Source of the DNA: Burkholderiales bacterium
GTDB lineage: Bacteria; Pseudomonadota; Gammaproteobacteria; Burkholderiales; SG8-41
DNA length: 64,000 bases
Reading direction: 5' to 3'
Assembly: GCA_030684405.1 (NCBI GenBank)
Contig: JAUXYA010000011.1
Location: 62,001 to 126,000, forward strand
Every line of letters begins with the position of its first letter. The stretch's first letter is position 1. The notes under the pieces were generated by a model. That model saw only the letters and a program-made list of their open reading frames with translations. It had not been told where the DNA came from and did not search any database. Positions 41,724 through 55,135 of the stretch are shown here, in pieces. The position numbers were made by a program, and so were the translations under genes.

Positions 41724-42283
41724 GAACCCTTCGCCGGAGGCAAGGCATAAACGGCCGGCAGGTTGCGCCATGTCCCGCGCAGGTCCATGCCATAGCCGAA
41801 GACATAGCGGTCAGGGACCTGCACACCGATAAAATCCGCGGCCACGGGTTTCTCCCGAGGCAGCTGCTTGTCCGCAAAAACCGCGATAAGGACCTCGAGC
41901 GCCCCGGCCGCCAGCAGCCTTGCGCGGATGGCGGCCAGTGTCCAGCCCTCGTCGAGGATGTCATCCAGCAGCAGTACCACGCGGCCGCGAACCGATTGCG
42001 GCACGTCGACACGCCAGTGCAAGTCGCCGCCATGGACCTCCGCGCCGTAGCGGGTCGCATCAACGTAATCAAAATCAAGGGGAAAGGGCAATAGCGGCAG
42101 TAACTGGCCGGCAAAAACTACGCCGCCACGCATTACTGCCAGCACCAACGGGTGCCGGCTGGCCAGGGACGTCGCGACTTCCCGCGAAACCCGGTCCAGC
42201 GCAAGCCGGATTTGCTCCGGCGAGACCAGCTGCTCAGCGCCTTCCGGCAGCTCCGGCGCCGGAACGGGTGTCTCCGGTGGCAC
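41720..42283 (-). CDS. hpt: Hypoxanthine(-guanine) phosphoribosyltransferase
   Basis: 187-residue purine salvage enzyme. The PRPP-binding motif is VVLLLDDILDEGWTLAAI, preceded by a VLAVMRGGVVFAGQLLP loop; VFGYGMDLRGTWRNLPAVY is the typical C-terminal base-binding segment. The start is a GTG at 42283 and the first ~15 residues are proline/glutamate-rich and variable. It lies 4 bases after the dsrE-like gene and overlaps mtnP, so hypoxanthine released by MtnP could be used at once. Confidence 0.92.
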   Translation of the reverse strand: MPPETPVPAPELPEGAEQLVSPEQIRLALDRVSREVATSLASRHPLVLAVMRGGVVFAGQLLPLLPFPLDFDYVDATRYGAEVHGGDLHWRVDVPQSVRGRVVLLLDDILDEGWTLAAIRARLLAAGALEVLIAVFADKQLPREKPVAADFIGVQVPDRYVFGYGMDLRGTWRNLPAVYALPPAKGS

Positions 42284-42287
42284 CGGC

Positions 42288-42656
42288 TCAATACGTGAAG
42301 GTCACGACGTCATCGTCCATCGCCTGCTCGATGACGTAGGCTCCACCCACCGTTTCAGTGATTTCGGGAATCAGGTCATCACCCCAGAGCTCGAGGGTCG
42401 GCGTGCAGACCTTGAAATTTACGCCGGCCTCGTGGGCATCCTTGATGAAATCGTAGACACTCTTGGGCGAACCTTCCTTGACGAACAGCTTTTCCGCGAC
42501 GCCCTTCTTTGCGAGCTCGCCGGCACGCGCCGTCAGGATCATTTCAACCTCGTAATCCATGGCGGCAGCCACGGTGGCCTGAAAAAAAGGCGCGCCGAGT
42601 TCGGAGCCGTTGGCAGGATCGGTATTGACCATGATGATCATCAGCTTGTTTGCCAT
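42288..42656 (-). CDS. DsrE/DsrF-like family protein
   Basis: 122-residue small cytosolic protein of the DsrE-like fold, a group that includes sulfur-relay TusD subunits and uncharacterised peroxiredoxin-like members. Start MANKLMIIMVNTDPANGSEL; a single conserved-looking cysteine in NFKVCTPTLELWGDDLIP; acidic C-terminus. No TusB/C partners are nearby, so a sulfur-relay role is not supported. It is the first gene before hpt-mtnP-def. Confidence 0.8.
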   Translation of the reverse strand: MANKLMIIMVNTDPANGSELGAPFFQATVAAAMDYEVEMILTARAGELAKKGVAEKLFVKEGSPKSVYDFIKDAHEAGVNFKVCTPTLELWGDDLIPEITETVGGAYVIEQAMDDDVVTFTY

Positions 42657-42724
42657 GTCTTGCCTCGCAGGATGGTTGTTTTCCGCACGCAATATTAGCA
42701 CGCGGTGATATACAGTTCTGCCGC

Positions 42725-43612
42725 TCAGCCGGCGCGCTGTGATCGTACGCGCAGATAGCGGCGAAACGCAGACCCGACCTCCGGATGCTTCAGTGCGAGT
42801 TCGACATTGGCCTCGAGGTAACCGAGCTTGGTGCCGCAGTCGTAGCGGCGGCCCGCAAACTCCCAGGCCAGCACTGTCTCCCGCTGTTGCAGCCGCGCGA
42901 TTGCATCGGTCAGCTGGATCTCGCCGCCGGCACCGGCACGCGAACGCGACAGCTCTCCAAAGATCCGCGGGCTGAGGATGTAGCGGCCGACCACGCCCAG
43001 CCGCGACGGCGCCTGTGCCGCCGGCGGCTTCTCGACGATGCCGCTGATGGTATGTGGCGACCTCGAGCGGGGCGGAATCGCCACGACCCCGTAACGCGAA
43101 ATCTCCGACCGGGAAACCTTCTGCACAGCGATCACCGAGGCCCCGCCAACGCGATGCAGCTTTTCCATCTGCGTCAGCACCGGAACCCGCGCATCGATCA
43201 GGTCATCCGCCAGCAGCACCGCAAAAGGCTCGTCGCCGACGGCCGGCTGCGCGCACAGCACCGCGTGCCCCAGGCCCAGCGGCTGCGCCTGGCGCACGAA
43301 CATGCAGCTGACCCCCTTCGGCAACAGGCCCCGAACTTCGGCCAGCAATGCCTTGCGGCCGTTCTTCTCCAGTGCAAGCTCGAGCTCCACGGCCTGGTCG
43401 AAATGGTCCTCGATCGCGCGCTTGCCGCGGCCGGTGACAAAAATCAGCTCAGTCACCCCCGCCGCCACGGCTTCCTCCACGGCGTACTGAATGAGCGGCT
43501 TGTCGACCACCGGCAGCATTTCCTTGGGGCTCGCCTTCGTTGCGGGCAGGAAACGCGTGCCGAGGCCTGCCACCGGAAACACCGCCTTGCGTATCGATGC
43601 TTTTTTCACCAC
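42725..43612 (-). CDS. galU: UTP-glucose-1-phosphate uridylyltransferase
   Basis: 295-residue nucleotidyltransferase that makes UDP-glucose for LPS core and glycans; UDP-sugars are also the SenB substrate class. Motifs are [40 protein letters not shown] and [21 protein letters not shown] use the GTG at 43612, preceded by GGAG with a 7-base gap; the ORF could be extended into ligA but that gives no better start. It lies 13 bases after ligA. Confidence 0.95.
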   Translation of the reverse strand: MVKKASIRKAVFPVAGLGTRFLPATKASPKEMLPVVDKPLIQYAVEEAVAAGVTELIFVTGRGKRAIEDHFDQAVELELALEKNGRKALLAEVRGLLPKGVSCMFVRQAQPLGLGHAVLCAQPAVGDEPFAVLLADDLIDARVPVLTQMEKLHRVGGASVIAVQKVSRSEISRYGVVAIPPRSRSPHTISGIVEKPPAAQAPSRLGVVGRYILSPRIFGELSRSRAGAGGEIQLTDAIARLQQRETVLAWEFAGRRYDCGTKLGYLEANVELALKHPEVGSAFRRYLRVRSQRAG

Positions 43613-43625
43613 GTCGTTTCTCCGT

Positions 43626-46786
<3,161 letters not shown>

Positions 46787-46803
46787 CGCTGTTCAGGCCG
46801 CCC

Positions 46804-49800
46804 TCAGGCAGCCTCCTCCGTGAGTTTCATCGCCGCATCAATGTCCACCGCGACAATGCGCGAAACGCCGGGCTCCTGCATGGTCACGCCCAGCAGCTGG
46901 TTGGCAATTTCCATCGTGATCTTGTTGTGGCTGATGAACACGAATTGCGACTGCTCAGACATTTTTTTCACCAGTTCGCAGAAGCGTCCGGTGTTGTGAT
47001 CATCCAGCGGCGCATCGACCTCGTCGAGCATGCAGAACGGCGCCGGATTGAGCTGGAATATCGAAAACACCAGCGCCATCGCTGTCAACGCCTTCTCGCC
47101 GCCCGACAGCAGGTGGATCGAGCTGTTCTTCTTGCCCGGGGGCTGGGCGATGACCTGGATGCCGCTGTCGAGGATTTCCTCGCCGGTCAGCAGCAGCTTC
47201 GCGTTGCCGCCGCCGAAAAGCGCCGGGAACATCCGCGAAAAATGGGCATTGACCTCGTCGAATGTCCTCTGCAGGCGCTCGCGGGTCTCGCGGTCGATGC
47301 GGCGGATCGCATCTTCCAGCGTGTTCATCGCAGAGGTCAGGTCTTCCGACTGCGCATCGAGATAGGTTTTGCGCTCGCGCGCGGCCTCGAGTTCCTCGAG
47401 CGCCGCAAGGTTGACTGCGCCCAGCGACCTGATCTCGTCATTCAGGCGATTGATGTCCGACTGCAGGGAACTCGCACGCCGTCCTTTTTCCAGCTGCTCC
47501 GCCAGCGCCGCCTCGTCGGCCCCGGCTTCGGCCAGCTGCTGCGCGTACTGCTCCTCGTTGATCCGCGCCTCGTGTTCCTTCAGCTTCACTTCATTGATGC
47601 GGTTGCGCAAAGGTTCGAGCTTCTGCTCCGCGGCCATGCGCTCCTGCTCGACTGCCCGCAGTTGCGCCTCGGTCGACTCCAGCAGGTCGCGGGCCTCGGC
47701 CAGCGCCTGCTCCTTGGTGCCGCGCAGCGACAGCGCGATCTGCAACTGGCTTTGCCAGGGCGACTCGTCGAGCCGCGCCAGCGCTTCCTGCTCGGTGGCG
47801 AGCACCGTGCGCAGGCGTTCGATCGTTTCGCCCGAGGCGGCGATCGCGCGGCTCGCCTCTTCCACCTTGGCTGCGGCCGTCTTGCCCTGGAATCCGGCGT
47901 CCTGGAATTCCCGCTCGGCGTCCCGCAGAATCTCGCGCTGCCGGTCGAGCACAGCCTGCGTGTCGCGAAACTGTGCCTGCGCCCCCTCCAGTTCGCCGGC
48001 GTGGCCCGCGGCCTGCTCTTCGAGCTGAATCAGATTGGCGGAGGCTTCTTCGCGCTGCGTACTCTCGGCCATCACCTGTTCGGCAATCTCCGCGAGTTCG
48101 GCCGTAATCTGTTCGCCGCGCTGCGTCAGGCGCTGGGTCTGCTCAGCCAGGCGTACGCTCTCAACCTGCAGGGCATGGTGCCTCTGCTGCAGTCCGGCGA
48201 CGTCCTGGCGCAGCACCGTCAGTTCCGACTTCGCCTCCGCGATGAGGGCAGCCTGGCCATCGACCGCCGACTGCAGCGTCTGCAGAGCTGCCCTTTTTGT
48301 GGCGACTTCGCCGTCCAGCGCCTCGATTTCACGCTGACGCGAAAGCACGCCATGAAGTTCCGAATCCGGCGCATGGTAAGTCAGTGTGTGCCGCGTCAAC
48401 AGGCGTCCGTCGCGAGTCACCAGCACGGTTCCCGGAGCGAGCTGGCTGCGCAACGCCAGCCCGGAGGCCAGGCTATCGATGACGAATGCACCACCCAGCC
48501 AGTCCGCCAGCGCGGACGACAGGCGCACATCGCGGCAGGTCACGAAGCGTGCAAGCGGCACGGCACCGGCCGGCACCGGCGCCGACCCGTCGACTTCACC
48601 ATCGTCGCTCTCGACGATCGCCAGCTTGCCCGGCGGCATGTCCCAGCTGCCGCAGGCATCCAGCCCGTCGAGGATCACCGCATTGAGACGTTCACGCAGG
48701 ACAGCCTCGAGTGCATCCTCGTAGCCGTTATCAATGGCAATGCCCTGCCACAGGCGCTGCGCGCCGGCGATTCCCCGCGATGAAATCCATTCATCCATGT
48801 CCGAGCCATGGGCGAGGCGGTCCTGCAGCTGGCGCAGGGCCTCCACCCGTGCCTCGATCGCGGTGATGGACTGGATCGCCTGGTCCAGCCCGACCGAGCG
48901 GGCCTCGAGAGCCTGCTCCAGCCCGGGCAACCCGGTTTCCTTCGCCGCCAGCGCTTCGCGGCGGGCAGCGAGCTCGGCATCGACCTCAGCAGCCTGCGCG
49001 CGCAGCGCCTCCAGCGCGACGGTATCGGGTTTTTCCAGGCCGTTGTGTTCTTCATACAAGCGCTCATTGCGCACCGCCAGCCGTTCCAGCACCCGCGCCG
49101 CATGCTCCAGCTTGGTCTGCTCGACCTGGCGCGAACGCTCCACCTGTCCCATCGCCTGCTGCAATTCGTCGCGCCGCAGGCTGGCTGCCCGCCATGCGTC
49201 CTCAGCCAGCGGCAACTTGGCGCGCTCCCCGGCAATGCGGGACTCGCAATCGGCGATACGCTGCCCGGCCTGCGCCTGCTCGTCCTGCCACTGCGCGAGA
49301 CCGGCTTGCGCCTGCTCCAACTGCCCCTCGGCCGCCGCGAGTTGGCTGCCAAGACTGCCGATCTGCTGCTCGACGCGTCCGCGGTTCTCGCGGATATGTC
49401 CGATCTGCTGCTCGAGGCGCGCAATCTCGGCATTGGTCTCGTAGAGTGCGCCCTGTGCCGCATGCACCGCATCGCCGGCACGGTAGTGGCCATTACGCAA
49501 TTCCTCGAGACGGCGTTCGGCATCACGCAGACGCGCAGTTTCCGCTTCGAGCTCGGTGCCCAGACGCTCGATATCCCGGGCGTGGCGGTTACGCGTCGCC
49601 ACCGATTCCTGGCGCCGTGCGAACCACAGCAGCTGCTGGGTTGCAGTGACCTCGGCCTGCAGCGCGTTGTAACGCGTGGCCACCTCTGCCTGTCCCTGCA
49701 GGTGGGTCAACTGCTTGTCCAGTTCCTGGCGGATATCCTCAACGCGCGACAGGTTTTCACGGGTATCGCGCAGCCGCAGTTCTGTCTCCCGGCGGCGTTC

Positions 49801-50322
49801 GCGGTACTTGGACACGCCCGCGGCCTCCTCCAGGAAAACCCGCAGTTCTTCCGGCTTGGCCTCGATGACCCGCGAAATCATCCCCTGCTCGATGATCGCG
49901 TAGGCCCGCGCACCGAGTCCGGTGCCGAGAAAAATGTCCGCCACATCACGGCGACGCACATGGATGTTGTTGATGTAATACGCGGAATCGCCGTCGCGCT
50001 CGAGCATGCGCTTGACCGAAATTTCGGCATAAGTCGACCACTGTCCCGCTGCCTTGCCCAGGCTGTTGTCGAATACCAGCTCGACGCTGGCGCGGTTCAC
50101 CGGCTTGCGGTCACCCGAACCATTGAACAGCACATCCTGCATGGTTGCGCCGCGCAAATGCTTCGCCGAAGTCTCGCCAAGCACCCAGCGCACTGCATCG
50201 ATGATGTTGGACTTGCCGCAGCCATTGGGCCCGACTACGCCGACGAGTTGCCCCGGAACGGGGATGTGCGTGGGATCGACGAAGGATTTAAAACCGGCGA
50301 GATTGATTTGCTTTAGACGCAA
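46804..50322 (-). CDS. smc: Chromosome segregation ATPase Smc
   Basis: 1172-residue condensin that loops and organises DNA. Walker A GPNGCGKSN begins at residue 31; coiled coil about 165-500; hinge about 505-650 (GSDMDEWISSRGIAGA); second coiled coil; then the ABC signature LLSGGEKALTAMALV and Walker B with CMLDEVDAPLDDHN. The start is a TTG (50322), and MRLKQINLAGFKSFVDPTHI is the standard Smc N-terminus, so the start is sound despite the rare codon. No scpA/scpB nearby. Confidence 0.97.
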   Translation of the reverse strand: MRLKQINLAGFKSFVDPTHIPVPGQLVGVVGPNGCGKSNIIDAVRWVLGETSAKHLRGATMQDVLFNGSGDRKPVNRASVELVFDNSLGKAAGQWSTYAEISVKRMLERDGDSAYYINNIHVRRRDVADIFLGTGLGARAYAIIEQGMISRVIEAKPEELRVFLEEAAGVSKYRERRRETELRLRDTRENLSRVEDIRQELDKQLTHLQGQAEVATRYNALQAEVTATQQLLWFARRQESVATRNRHARDIERLGTELEAETARLRDAERRLEELRNGHYRAGDAVHAAQGALYETNAEIARLEQQIGHIRENRGRVEQQIGSLGSQLAAAEGQLEQAQAGLAQWQDEQAQAGQRIADCESRIAGERAKLPLAEDAWRAASLRRDELQQAMGQVERSRQVEQTKLEHAARVLERLAVRNERLYEEHNGLEKPDTVALEALRAQAAEVDAELAARREALAAKETGLPGLEQALEARSVGLDQAIQSITAIEARVEALRQLQDRLAHGSDMDEWISSRGIAGAQRLWQGIAIDNGYEDALEAVLRERLNAVILDGLDACGSWDMPPGKLAIVESDDGEVDGSAPVPAGAVPLARFVTCRDVRLSSALADWLGGAFVIDSLASGLALRSQLAPGTVLVTRDGRLLTRHTLTYHAPDSELHGVLSRQREIEALDGEVATKRAALQTLQSAVDGQAALIAEAKSELTVLRQDVAGLQQRHHALQVESVRLAEQTQRLTQRGEQITAELAEIAEQVMAESTQREEASANLIQLEEQAAGHAGELEGAQAQFRDTQAVLDRQREILRDAEREFQDAGFQGKTAAAKVEEASRAIAASGETIERLRTVLATEQEALARLDESPWQSQLQIALSLRGTKEQALAEARDLLESTEAQLRAVEQERMAAEQKLEPLRNRINEVKLKEHEARINEEQYAQQLAEAGADEAALAEQLEKGRRASSLQSDINRLNDEIRSLGAVNLAALEELEAARERKTYLDAQSEDLTSAMNTLEDAIRRIDRETRERLQRTFDEVNAHFSRMFPALFGGGNAKLLLTGEEILDSGIQVIAQPPGKKNSSIHLLSGGEKALTAMALVFSIFQLNPAPFCMLDEVDAPLDDHNTGRFCELVKKMSEQSQFVFISHNKITMEIANQLLGVTMQEPGVSRIVAVDIDAAMKLTEEAA

Positions 50323-50423
50323 GGTGCTGTTCTGCCAAGAAAAAGTTGTAAGGCAAGGCCAAACGGGTAGAATTCAGCGCGCATTTTAACTGAATTGACT
50401 CGCCGGAAAGATACCGCTCGCCC

Positions 50424-50840
50424 ATGCCGAAGCAGCCTTCGCGACAACTCGAAACTTTCGCCAATCCGGCGCCTGCACGCGATTTCCGGATTCACATGGA
50501 AATACCGGAGTTTACCTGCCTGTGCCCGAAAACCGGGCAGCCCGACTTCGCGACACTGATCCTCGATTACGTACCCGACCGGCTGTGCGTGGAGCTGAAG
50601 AGCCTCAAGCTCTACATCTGGTCCTTCCGCAACGAAGGCGCCTTCCACGAAGCCGTGACCAACCGCATCCTCGACGACCTGGTGCGCGCGACACGGCCGC
50701 GCTGGATGCGCCTGACCGCGCGCTTCTACGTGCGCGGCGGCATATTCACAACGGTCACCGCACAGCATCTGAAGCGCGGCTTCAGACTGGCAGAGACGCC
50801 TGAAATGCCGCTTCTCGAGCCTGGCGCGCCAACCCGCTGA
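50424..50840 (+). CDS. queF: NADPH-dependent 7-cyano-7-deazaguanine reductase QueF (type I)
   Basis: 138-residue enzyme for the nitrile-to-amine step of queuosine synthesis. Short unimodular form. The thioimide-forming cysteine is C34 ([14 protein letters not shown]), with the proton donor D41 seven residues later as in the family; the NADPH loop is [20 protein letters not shown]. The final proline-rich tail is unremarkable. Divergent from smc, and dapC follows on the same strand. Confidence 0.96.
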   Translation: MPKQPSRQLETFANPAPARDFRIHMEIPEFTCLCPKTGQPDFATLILDYVPDRLCVELKSLKLYIWSFRNEGAFHEAVTNRILDDLVRATRPRWMRLTARFYVRGGIFTTVTAQHLKRGFRLAETPEMPLLEPGAPTR

Positions 50841-50877
50841 ACGGGGACGTGCATCCCTCATTACGACCATCACGATC

Positions 50878-52071
50878 TTGAACAAGCGCCTCGAACTGCT
50901 GCAGAGTTACCCTTTTCAGCGCCTCACCGCGTTGCTTGCCGACCATCAGCCGCCGGCCGGCGTCAAACCCGTGCCGCTCTACATCGGCGAACCCAAACAT
51001 CCGACCCCGGCCTTCATTCGCGAGGCTTTGATCGCGAACCTCGACGGACTTTCGATCTATCCGGCTACGCTGGGCACCGACGCACTGCGTCAGGCCATCT
51101 CCGCGTGGATCGCCAGACGCTACGGCATTGCCGCGCCGGATCCCGCAACCCAGGTGCTGCCGGTCAACGGCAGCCGCGAAGCGCTGTTTTCCTTTGTGCA
51201 GGCCGTCATCGACACCAGCGGTGGCACACCTGCGGTGATCTGCCCCAACCCGTTCTATCAGATCTATGAGGGCGCTGCGCTGCTCGCCGGCGCCGAACCG
51301 CAGTTCATCCATAACCTGCCGGAAAACGGATTTGCCTTTGACACGGCACAGCTGCCGGACGAGGTTTGGCGCCGCGCCCAGCTGATGATCATCTGCTCGC
51401 CGGGCAATCCGACGGGCAAGGTACTCGGCCTCTCCGACTGGAAAGCTCTGTTCGCTCACGCCGACCGCTACGACTGCGTGATCGCTGCCGACGAATGTTA
51501 TTCAGAAATCTATTTTGACGAGGAACAGCCCCCGCTGGGTGCACTCGAAGCCGCGGTCAAGCTGAGACGCAGCAACTTCCGCAACCTGGTGGTGTTCTCC
51601 AGTCTGTCGAAACGTTCCAACGTCCCCGGCATGCGCTCGGGCTTCGTCGCCGGCGATGCGGCCATCCTGAAAAAATATTATCTTTATCGCACCTACCACG
51701 GCGGCGCGATGAGCCCGCCGGTGCAAGCCGCGAGTATCGCCGCCTGGCAGGACGAAGCCCATGTCATCGCCAACCGCGCGCTGTACCGCGAAAAATTCGA
51801 GGCCGTGATCGGCATTCTGAAACCGGCGCTGCCGGCGGAATGGCCCGACGCAGCGTTCTATCTGTGGTTGCAGACGCCCATCGACGACGTCGAATTCACC
51901 CGCCGGTTGTATGCTGCGGAGGGGGTCAGCGTGCTGCCCGGCAGCTACCTCGCGCGCGCAGCGCGTGGCATCAACCCCGGCGTCAACCGGGTGCGCATCG
52001 CACTCGTCGCCACGGTCGCCGAATGCACCGAGGCCGCGCACCGGCTGCGCCGCTTTGCCGAGTCACTTTGA
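50878..52071 (+). CDS. dapC: Succinyldiaminopimelate aminotransferase
   Basis: 397-residue class I/II PLP transaminase of the lysine/diaminopimelate route, making N-succinyl-diaminopimelate. The Schiff-base lysine is K245 ([17 protein letters not shown]); other motifs are [29 protein letters not shown] and [13 protein letters not shown]. The start is a TTG at 50878 with no strong ribosome site; [16 protein letters not shown] matches family N-termini. dapD follows 19 bases later, completing two consecutive steps of the pathway. Confidence 0.94.
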   Translation: MNKRLELLQSYPFQRLTALLADHQPPAGVKPVPLYIGEPKHPTPAFIREALIANLDGLSIYPATLGTDALRQAISAWIARRYGIAAPDPATQVLPVNGSREALFSFVQAVIDTSGGTPAVICPNPFYQIYEGAALLAGAEPQFIHNLPENGFAFDTAQLPDEVWRRAQLMIICSPGNPTGKVLGLSDWKALFAHADRYDCVIAADECYSEIYFDEEQPPLGALEAAVKLRRSNFRNLVVFSSLSKRSNVPGMRSGFVAGDAAILKKYYLYRTYHGGAMSPPVQAASIAAWQDEAHVIANRALYREKFEAVIGILKPALPAEWPDAAFYLWLQTPIDDVEFTRRLYAAEGVSVLPGSYLARAARGINPGVNRVRIALVATVAECTEAAHRLRRFAESL

Positions 52072-52090
52072 TCATTCAAGGGAAATCCAG

Positions 52091-52915
52091 ATGCAAACAC
52101 TGCAGAACACCATCGAACAGGCCTGGGAAAACCGCGCCGACCTCTCGCCCGCCAAGGCGCCCGCCGACCTACGCAAGGCCGTTGACGAGACCATCGCCAT
52201 GCTCGATGCCGGCACACTGCGGGTCGCCGAGAAAATAAACGGCCAGTGGCAAACCCACGAATGGGCAAAAAAGGCAGTGCTGCTCTCCTTTCGCCTGCAG
52301 GACAACGCGGTAATGCAGGACGGCACCAGCCGATATTTCGACAAGGTGGCGCCGAAATTCGCGAACTACGATGAAGCTGCCTTCCGCGCTGGCGGCTTCC
52401 GCGTAGTGCCGCCCGCAGTCGCTCGCCGCGGCTCGTACATTGCGAAAAACGTGATCCTGATGCCCTCCTACGTCAACATCGGCGCCTATGTCGACGAGGG
52501 CACGATGGTCGATACCTGGGCAACCGTCGGCTCCTGCGCGCAGATCGGCAAGAACGTGCATCTGTCGGGCGGCGTCGGTATCGGCGGCGTGCTCGAGCCG
52601 CTGCAGGCCAGCCCGACCATCATCGAGGACAACTGCTTCATCGGCGCGCGTTCGGAGATCGTCGAAGGCGTCGTCGTCGAGGAAGGCTCCGTGGTATCGA
52701 TGGGTGTGTTCATCGGCCAAAGCACGAAAATCTACGACCGCGCCAGCGGCCAGGTCCTTTACGGCCGGGTACCAGCCGGCTCCGTAGTGGTGTCGGGCTC
52801 CCTGCCCTCGCTTGACGGCAAGTGCAATCTGTATTGCGCGGTGATCGTCAAACGCGTCGACGCCAAGACCCGCGCCAAGACCAGCATCAACGACCTGCTG
52901 CGCAGCGACGACTGA
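52091..52915 (+). CDS. dapD: Tetrahydrodipicolinate N-succinyltransferase
   Basis: 274-residue trimeric left-handed beta-helix enzyme that adds succinate to tetrahydrodipicolinate. Start [19 protein letters not shown] is the family start, preceded by GGAAATCCAG. Hexapeptide repeats are visible in [20 protein letters not shown] and [20 protein letters not shown], and the C-terminal [15 protein letters not shown] is standard. Open frame upstream lies inside dapC and is not real. Confidence 0.97.
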   Translation: MQTLQNTIEQAWENRADLSPAKAPADLRKAVDETIAMLDAGTLRVAEKINGQWQTHEWAKKAVLLSFRLQDNAVMQDGTSRYFDKVAPKFANYDEAAFRAGGFRVVPPAVARRGSYIAKNVILMPSYVNIGAYVDEGTMVDTWATVGSCAQIGKNVHLSGGVGIGGVLEPLQASPTIIEDNCFIGARSEIVEGVVVEEGSVVSMGVFIGQSTKIYDRASGQVLYGRVPAGSVVVSGSLPSLDGKCNLYCAVIVKRVDAKTRAKTSINDLLRSDD

Positions 52916-53030
52916 GCATCTGCGCCGCCCTGCTTGGCTAGGCCGACGAAACTGGGGCAGAATGGTCCGCTCGCCTTGCACGGCGGCCGCCCGCAACGGG
53001 CATAACGGGGAATAACCGGGGATAGGCAAC

Positions 53031-54197
53031 ATGTTTGTGACACCGCTGTTTAAATTGATGGCTGACAAGCAGGCGTCGGACATGTTCTTCACCGCCGGCG
53101 CGCCCATCCAGATCAAGATCAACGGCACAGTGATGCCGATCAACAGCCAGGCGCTCGATCCCGAGCAGGTGAAGAAGATCTGCTACGAACTGATGACCCC
53201 GGCGCAGATCCAGGAATTCGAGACCAAACACGAGATGAACTTCGCCCAGGGTGGCGGCGAGATGGGCAACTTCCGGGTCAATATATTCCACCAGAAAAAC
53301 GCGGTGGCGATGGTCATACGCTTCGTCAAGCCGGATGTGCCGCCAATCGATTCCCTGGGACTGCCGCCGATCCTGAAGGAAGTGATCATGGAGAAGCTCG
53401 GACTGATCCTGATCGTCGGCTCCACGGGATCGGGCAAGTCGACGACGATGGCCTCGATGATCGACTACCGCAACACGCTGAGGACCGGCCACATCCTGAC
53501 CATCGAGGATCCGATCGAATTCACCTTCAAGCACAAGAAATCCATCGTCAACCAGCGCGAAGTGCGTGTCGACACTCACAGCTACGACGCCGCACTGATC
53601 AGCGCAATGCGCGAGGCGCCGGATCTGCTGATGGTCGGCGAGATCCGCGACCGCGAAACGCTGGAAAGTGCACTGCTGTTTGCCCAAACCGGCCACCTCT
53701 GCATGTCGACACTGCATGCCAACAACAGTTACAACGCGCTGAACCGGATCATCGGCTTCTTCCCGCGCGAGGCGCGCGAAAGCCTGGAGGCCGACCTCTC
53801 GATCGCGCTGCGCGCGGTGATCTCGCAACGACTGGTCAAGACCGTCGACGGCAAGCGCGCCCCTGCCATCGAGGTGCTGCTCAACACCAAACACATCCAG
53901 GATCTGATCAAGGCCGGAGAAATCAACCAGATCAAGGAAGCGATGGAACAGAGCCTCTCGCCGGGATCGCAGACCTTCGAGCAGTCCCTCTACCAGCTCT
54001 ACCGCAACGGCCGCATCACCATGGACGAGGCGCTCGCCAATGCCGATTCGCCGACCAACCTGCACTGGCTGATCAGCAATGCCAGCAAGGCCGAAAGCGC
54101 CCCCGATGAGACGCCCGGCCAATCCGCCGGACGGTCGTCGAGCACCACCACCACTGACCTGTCGAGCATCAAGCTCAACCTCGACGCCCTGGGTTGA
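53031..54197 (+). CDS. pilU: Type IV pilus retraction ATPase, PilU type
   Basis: 388-residue hexameric secretion ATPase that assists PilT in pilus retraction. N-terminal PAS-like domain (1 to about 100), Walker A GSTGSGKSTTMASM, Asp box/Walker B IEDPIEFTF and LLMVGEIRDRETLESAL, and the His box LCMSTLHANNSYNALNR. PilU traits are the MFVTPLFKLMADKQASDMFF start, a long C-terminal serine/threonine tail, and lack of the AIRNL-type PilT motif. No pilT gene is adjacent. Confidence 0.9.
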   Translation: MFVTPLFKLMADKQASDMFFTAGAPIQIKINGTVMPINSQALDPEQVKKICYELMTPAQIQEFETKHEMNFAQGGGEMGNFRVNIFHQKNAVAMVIRFVKPDVPPIDSLGLPPILKEVIMEKLGLILIVGSTGSGKSTTMASMIDYRNTLRTGHILTIEDPIEFTFKHKKSIVNQREVRVDTHSYDAALISAMREAPDLLMVGEIRDRETLESALLFAQTGHLCMSTLHANNSYNALNRIIGFFPREARESLEADLSIALRAVISQRLVKTVDGKRAPAIEVLLNTKHIQDLIKAGEINQIKEAMEQSLSPGSQTFEQSLYQLYRNGRITMDEALANADSPTNLHWLISNASKAESAPDETPGQSAGRSSSTTTTDLSSIKLNLDALG

Positions 54198-54232
54198 TCA
54201 ATTAACTAATTGTTTTTAAACATATTTTTAGT
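54198..54232 (+). repeat. AT-rich intergenic element, degenerate copy D
   Basis: 35 AT-rich bases between the pilU stop and the prmB GTG start, containing TTGTTTTTA then ATATTTTTA at the same spacing as in the other copies. It matches less well and the left part is different (AATTAACTAATTG). Here the T-rich strand is the coding strand, opposite to copies B and C. Confidence 0.4.
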
Positions 54233-54235
54233 TAA

Positions 54236-55135
54236 GTGCCCGGATTGCCGCCCATCACTCCGCGGCAACTGATCGCCGCTGCTGCCACCCGTTTCCGCAA
54301 GGCGGGACTTGCCTATGGCCACGGCACGCTGAATGCCGATGACGAAGCGGCCTGGCTGATGGTGCATGCCCTCAAATGCGACTTCGAAGATCTGCCCAAA
54401 CGGATCGATCAAGCGCTGAAACCTGCGGCAGCGCGACGCGCCCAAAGCCTGTTCGATCGCCGCATCGCCGAACGCATTCCGGCGGCATACATTACCCGCG
54501 AAGCCTGGCTCGGCGTACACCGCTTCTACGTCGACGAGCGCGTCATCGTGCCGCGCTCATACATCGCCGAACTGCTGCGCGACCGCCTGCGTCCCTGGCT
54601 GGCCCGTGCGCCAGCAACGGTCCTCGACCTCTGCACCGGCTCCGGCTGTCTTGCCATCATCGCGGCGCACACCTTTTCGCGGGCGCAGGTCGAGGCCACC
54701 GATGTCTCAAGCGACGCGCTGGCTGTCGCACAGCGCAATGTCCGCGCACACCGACTCAACACGCGCCTGCACCTGTTGCGCTCGGACCTGTTCGCGGCGC
54801 TCACCGGTCGGCGTTATGACCTGATCATCAGCAACCCGCCGTACGTCGGCGCCATGGCGATGCGCCGCCTGCCTGCGGAATACCGGCACGAGCCGGAACT
54901 GGCCCTGCACGGCGGCAATGACGGACTGGATCTGGTGCGACGCATACTCGCGGACGCGCCGCATCATCTGGCGCCGCGTGGCTGGCTGGTGATGGAAGTC
55001 GGGCATTACCGCGCGCGCGTCGAGCGCGCCTTTCCGCGGTTACCGTTTATCTGGGCGGAGACGAGCGGCGGGGACGACTGCGTGTTGCTGTTGCAGCGGG
55101 AGACGCTGCAGCAAGGGGCTGCTCCGGGTTCGTAA
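54236..55135 (+). CDS. prmB: Ribosomal protein L3 glutamine methyltransferase PrmB
   Basis: 299-residue SAM-dependent methyltransferase of the HemK family. N-terminal helical substrate domain (1 to about 100), SAM loop VLDLCTGSGCLAIIAA, and the NPPY catalytic motif in LIISNPPYVGAMAMRRLPAE followed by YRHEPELALHGGNDGLDLVR, which is the PrmB rather than PrmC form. The start is a GTG at 54236 after a gap filled by repeat copy D. Its last 89 bases overlap the convergent rluB. Confidence 0.92.
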   Translation: MPGLPPITPRQLIAAAATRFRKAGLAYGHGTLNADDEAAWLMVHALKCDFEDLPKRIDQALKPAAARRAQSLFDRRIAERIPAAYITREAWLGVHRFYVDERVIVPRSYIAELLRDRLRPWLARAPATVLDLCTGSGCLAIIAAHTFSRAQVEATDVSSDALAVAQRNVRAHRLNTRLHLLRSDLFAALTGRRYDLIISNPPYVGAMAMRRLPAEYRHEPELALHGGNDGLDLVRRILADAPHHLAPRGWLVMEVGHYRARVERAFPRLPFIWAETSGGDDCVLLLQRETLQQGAAPGS

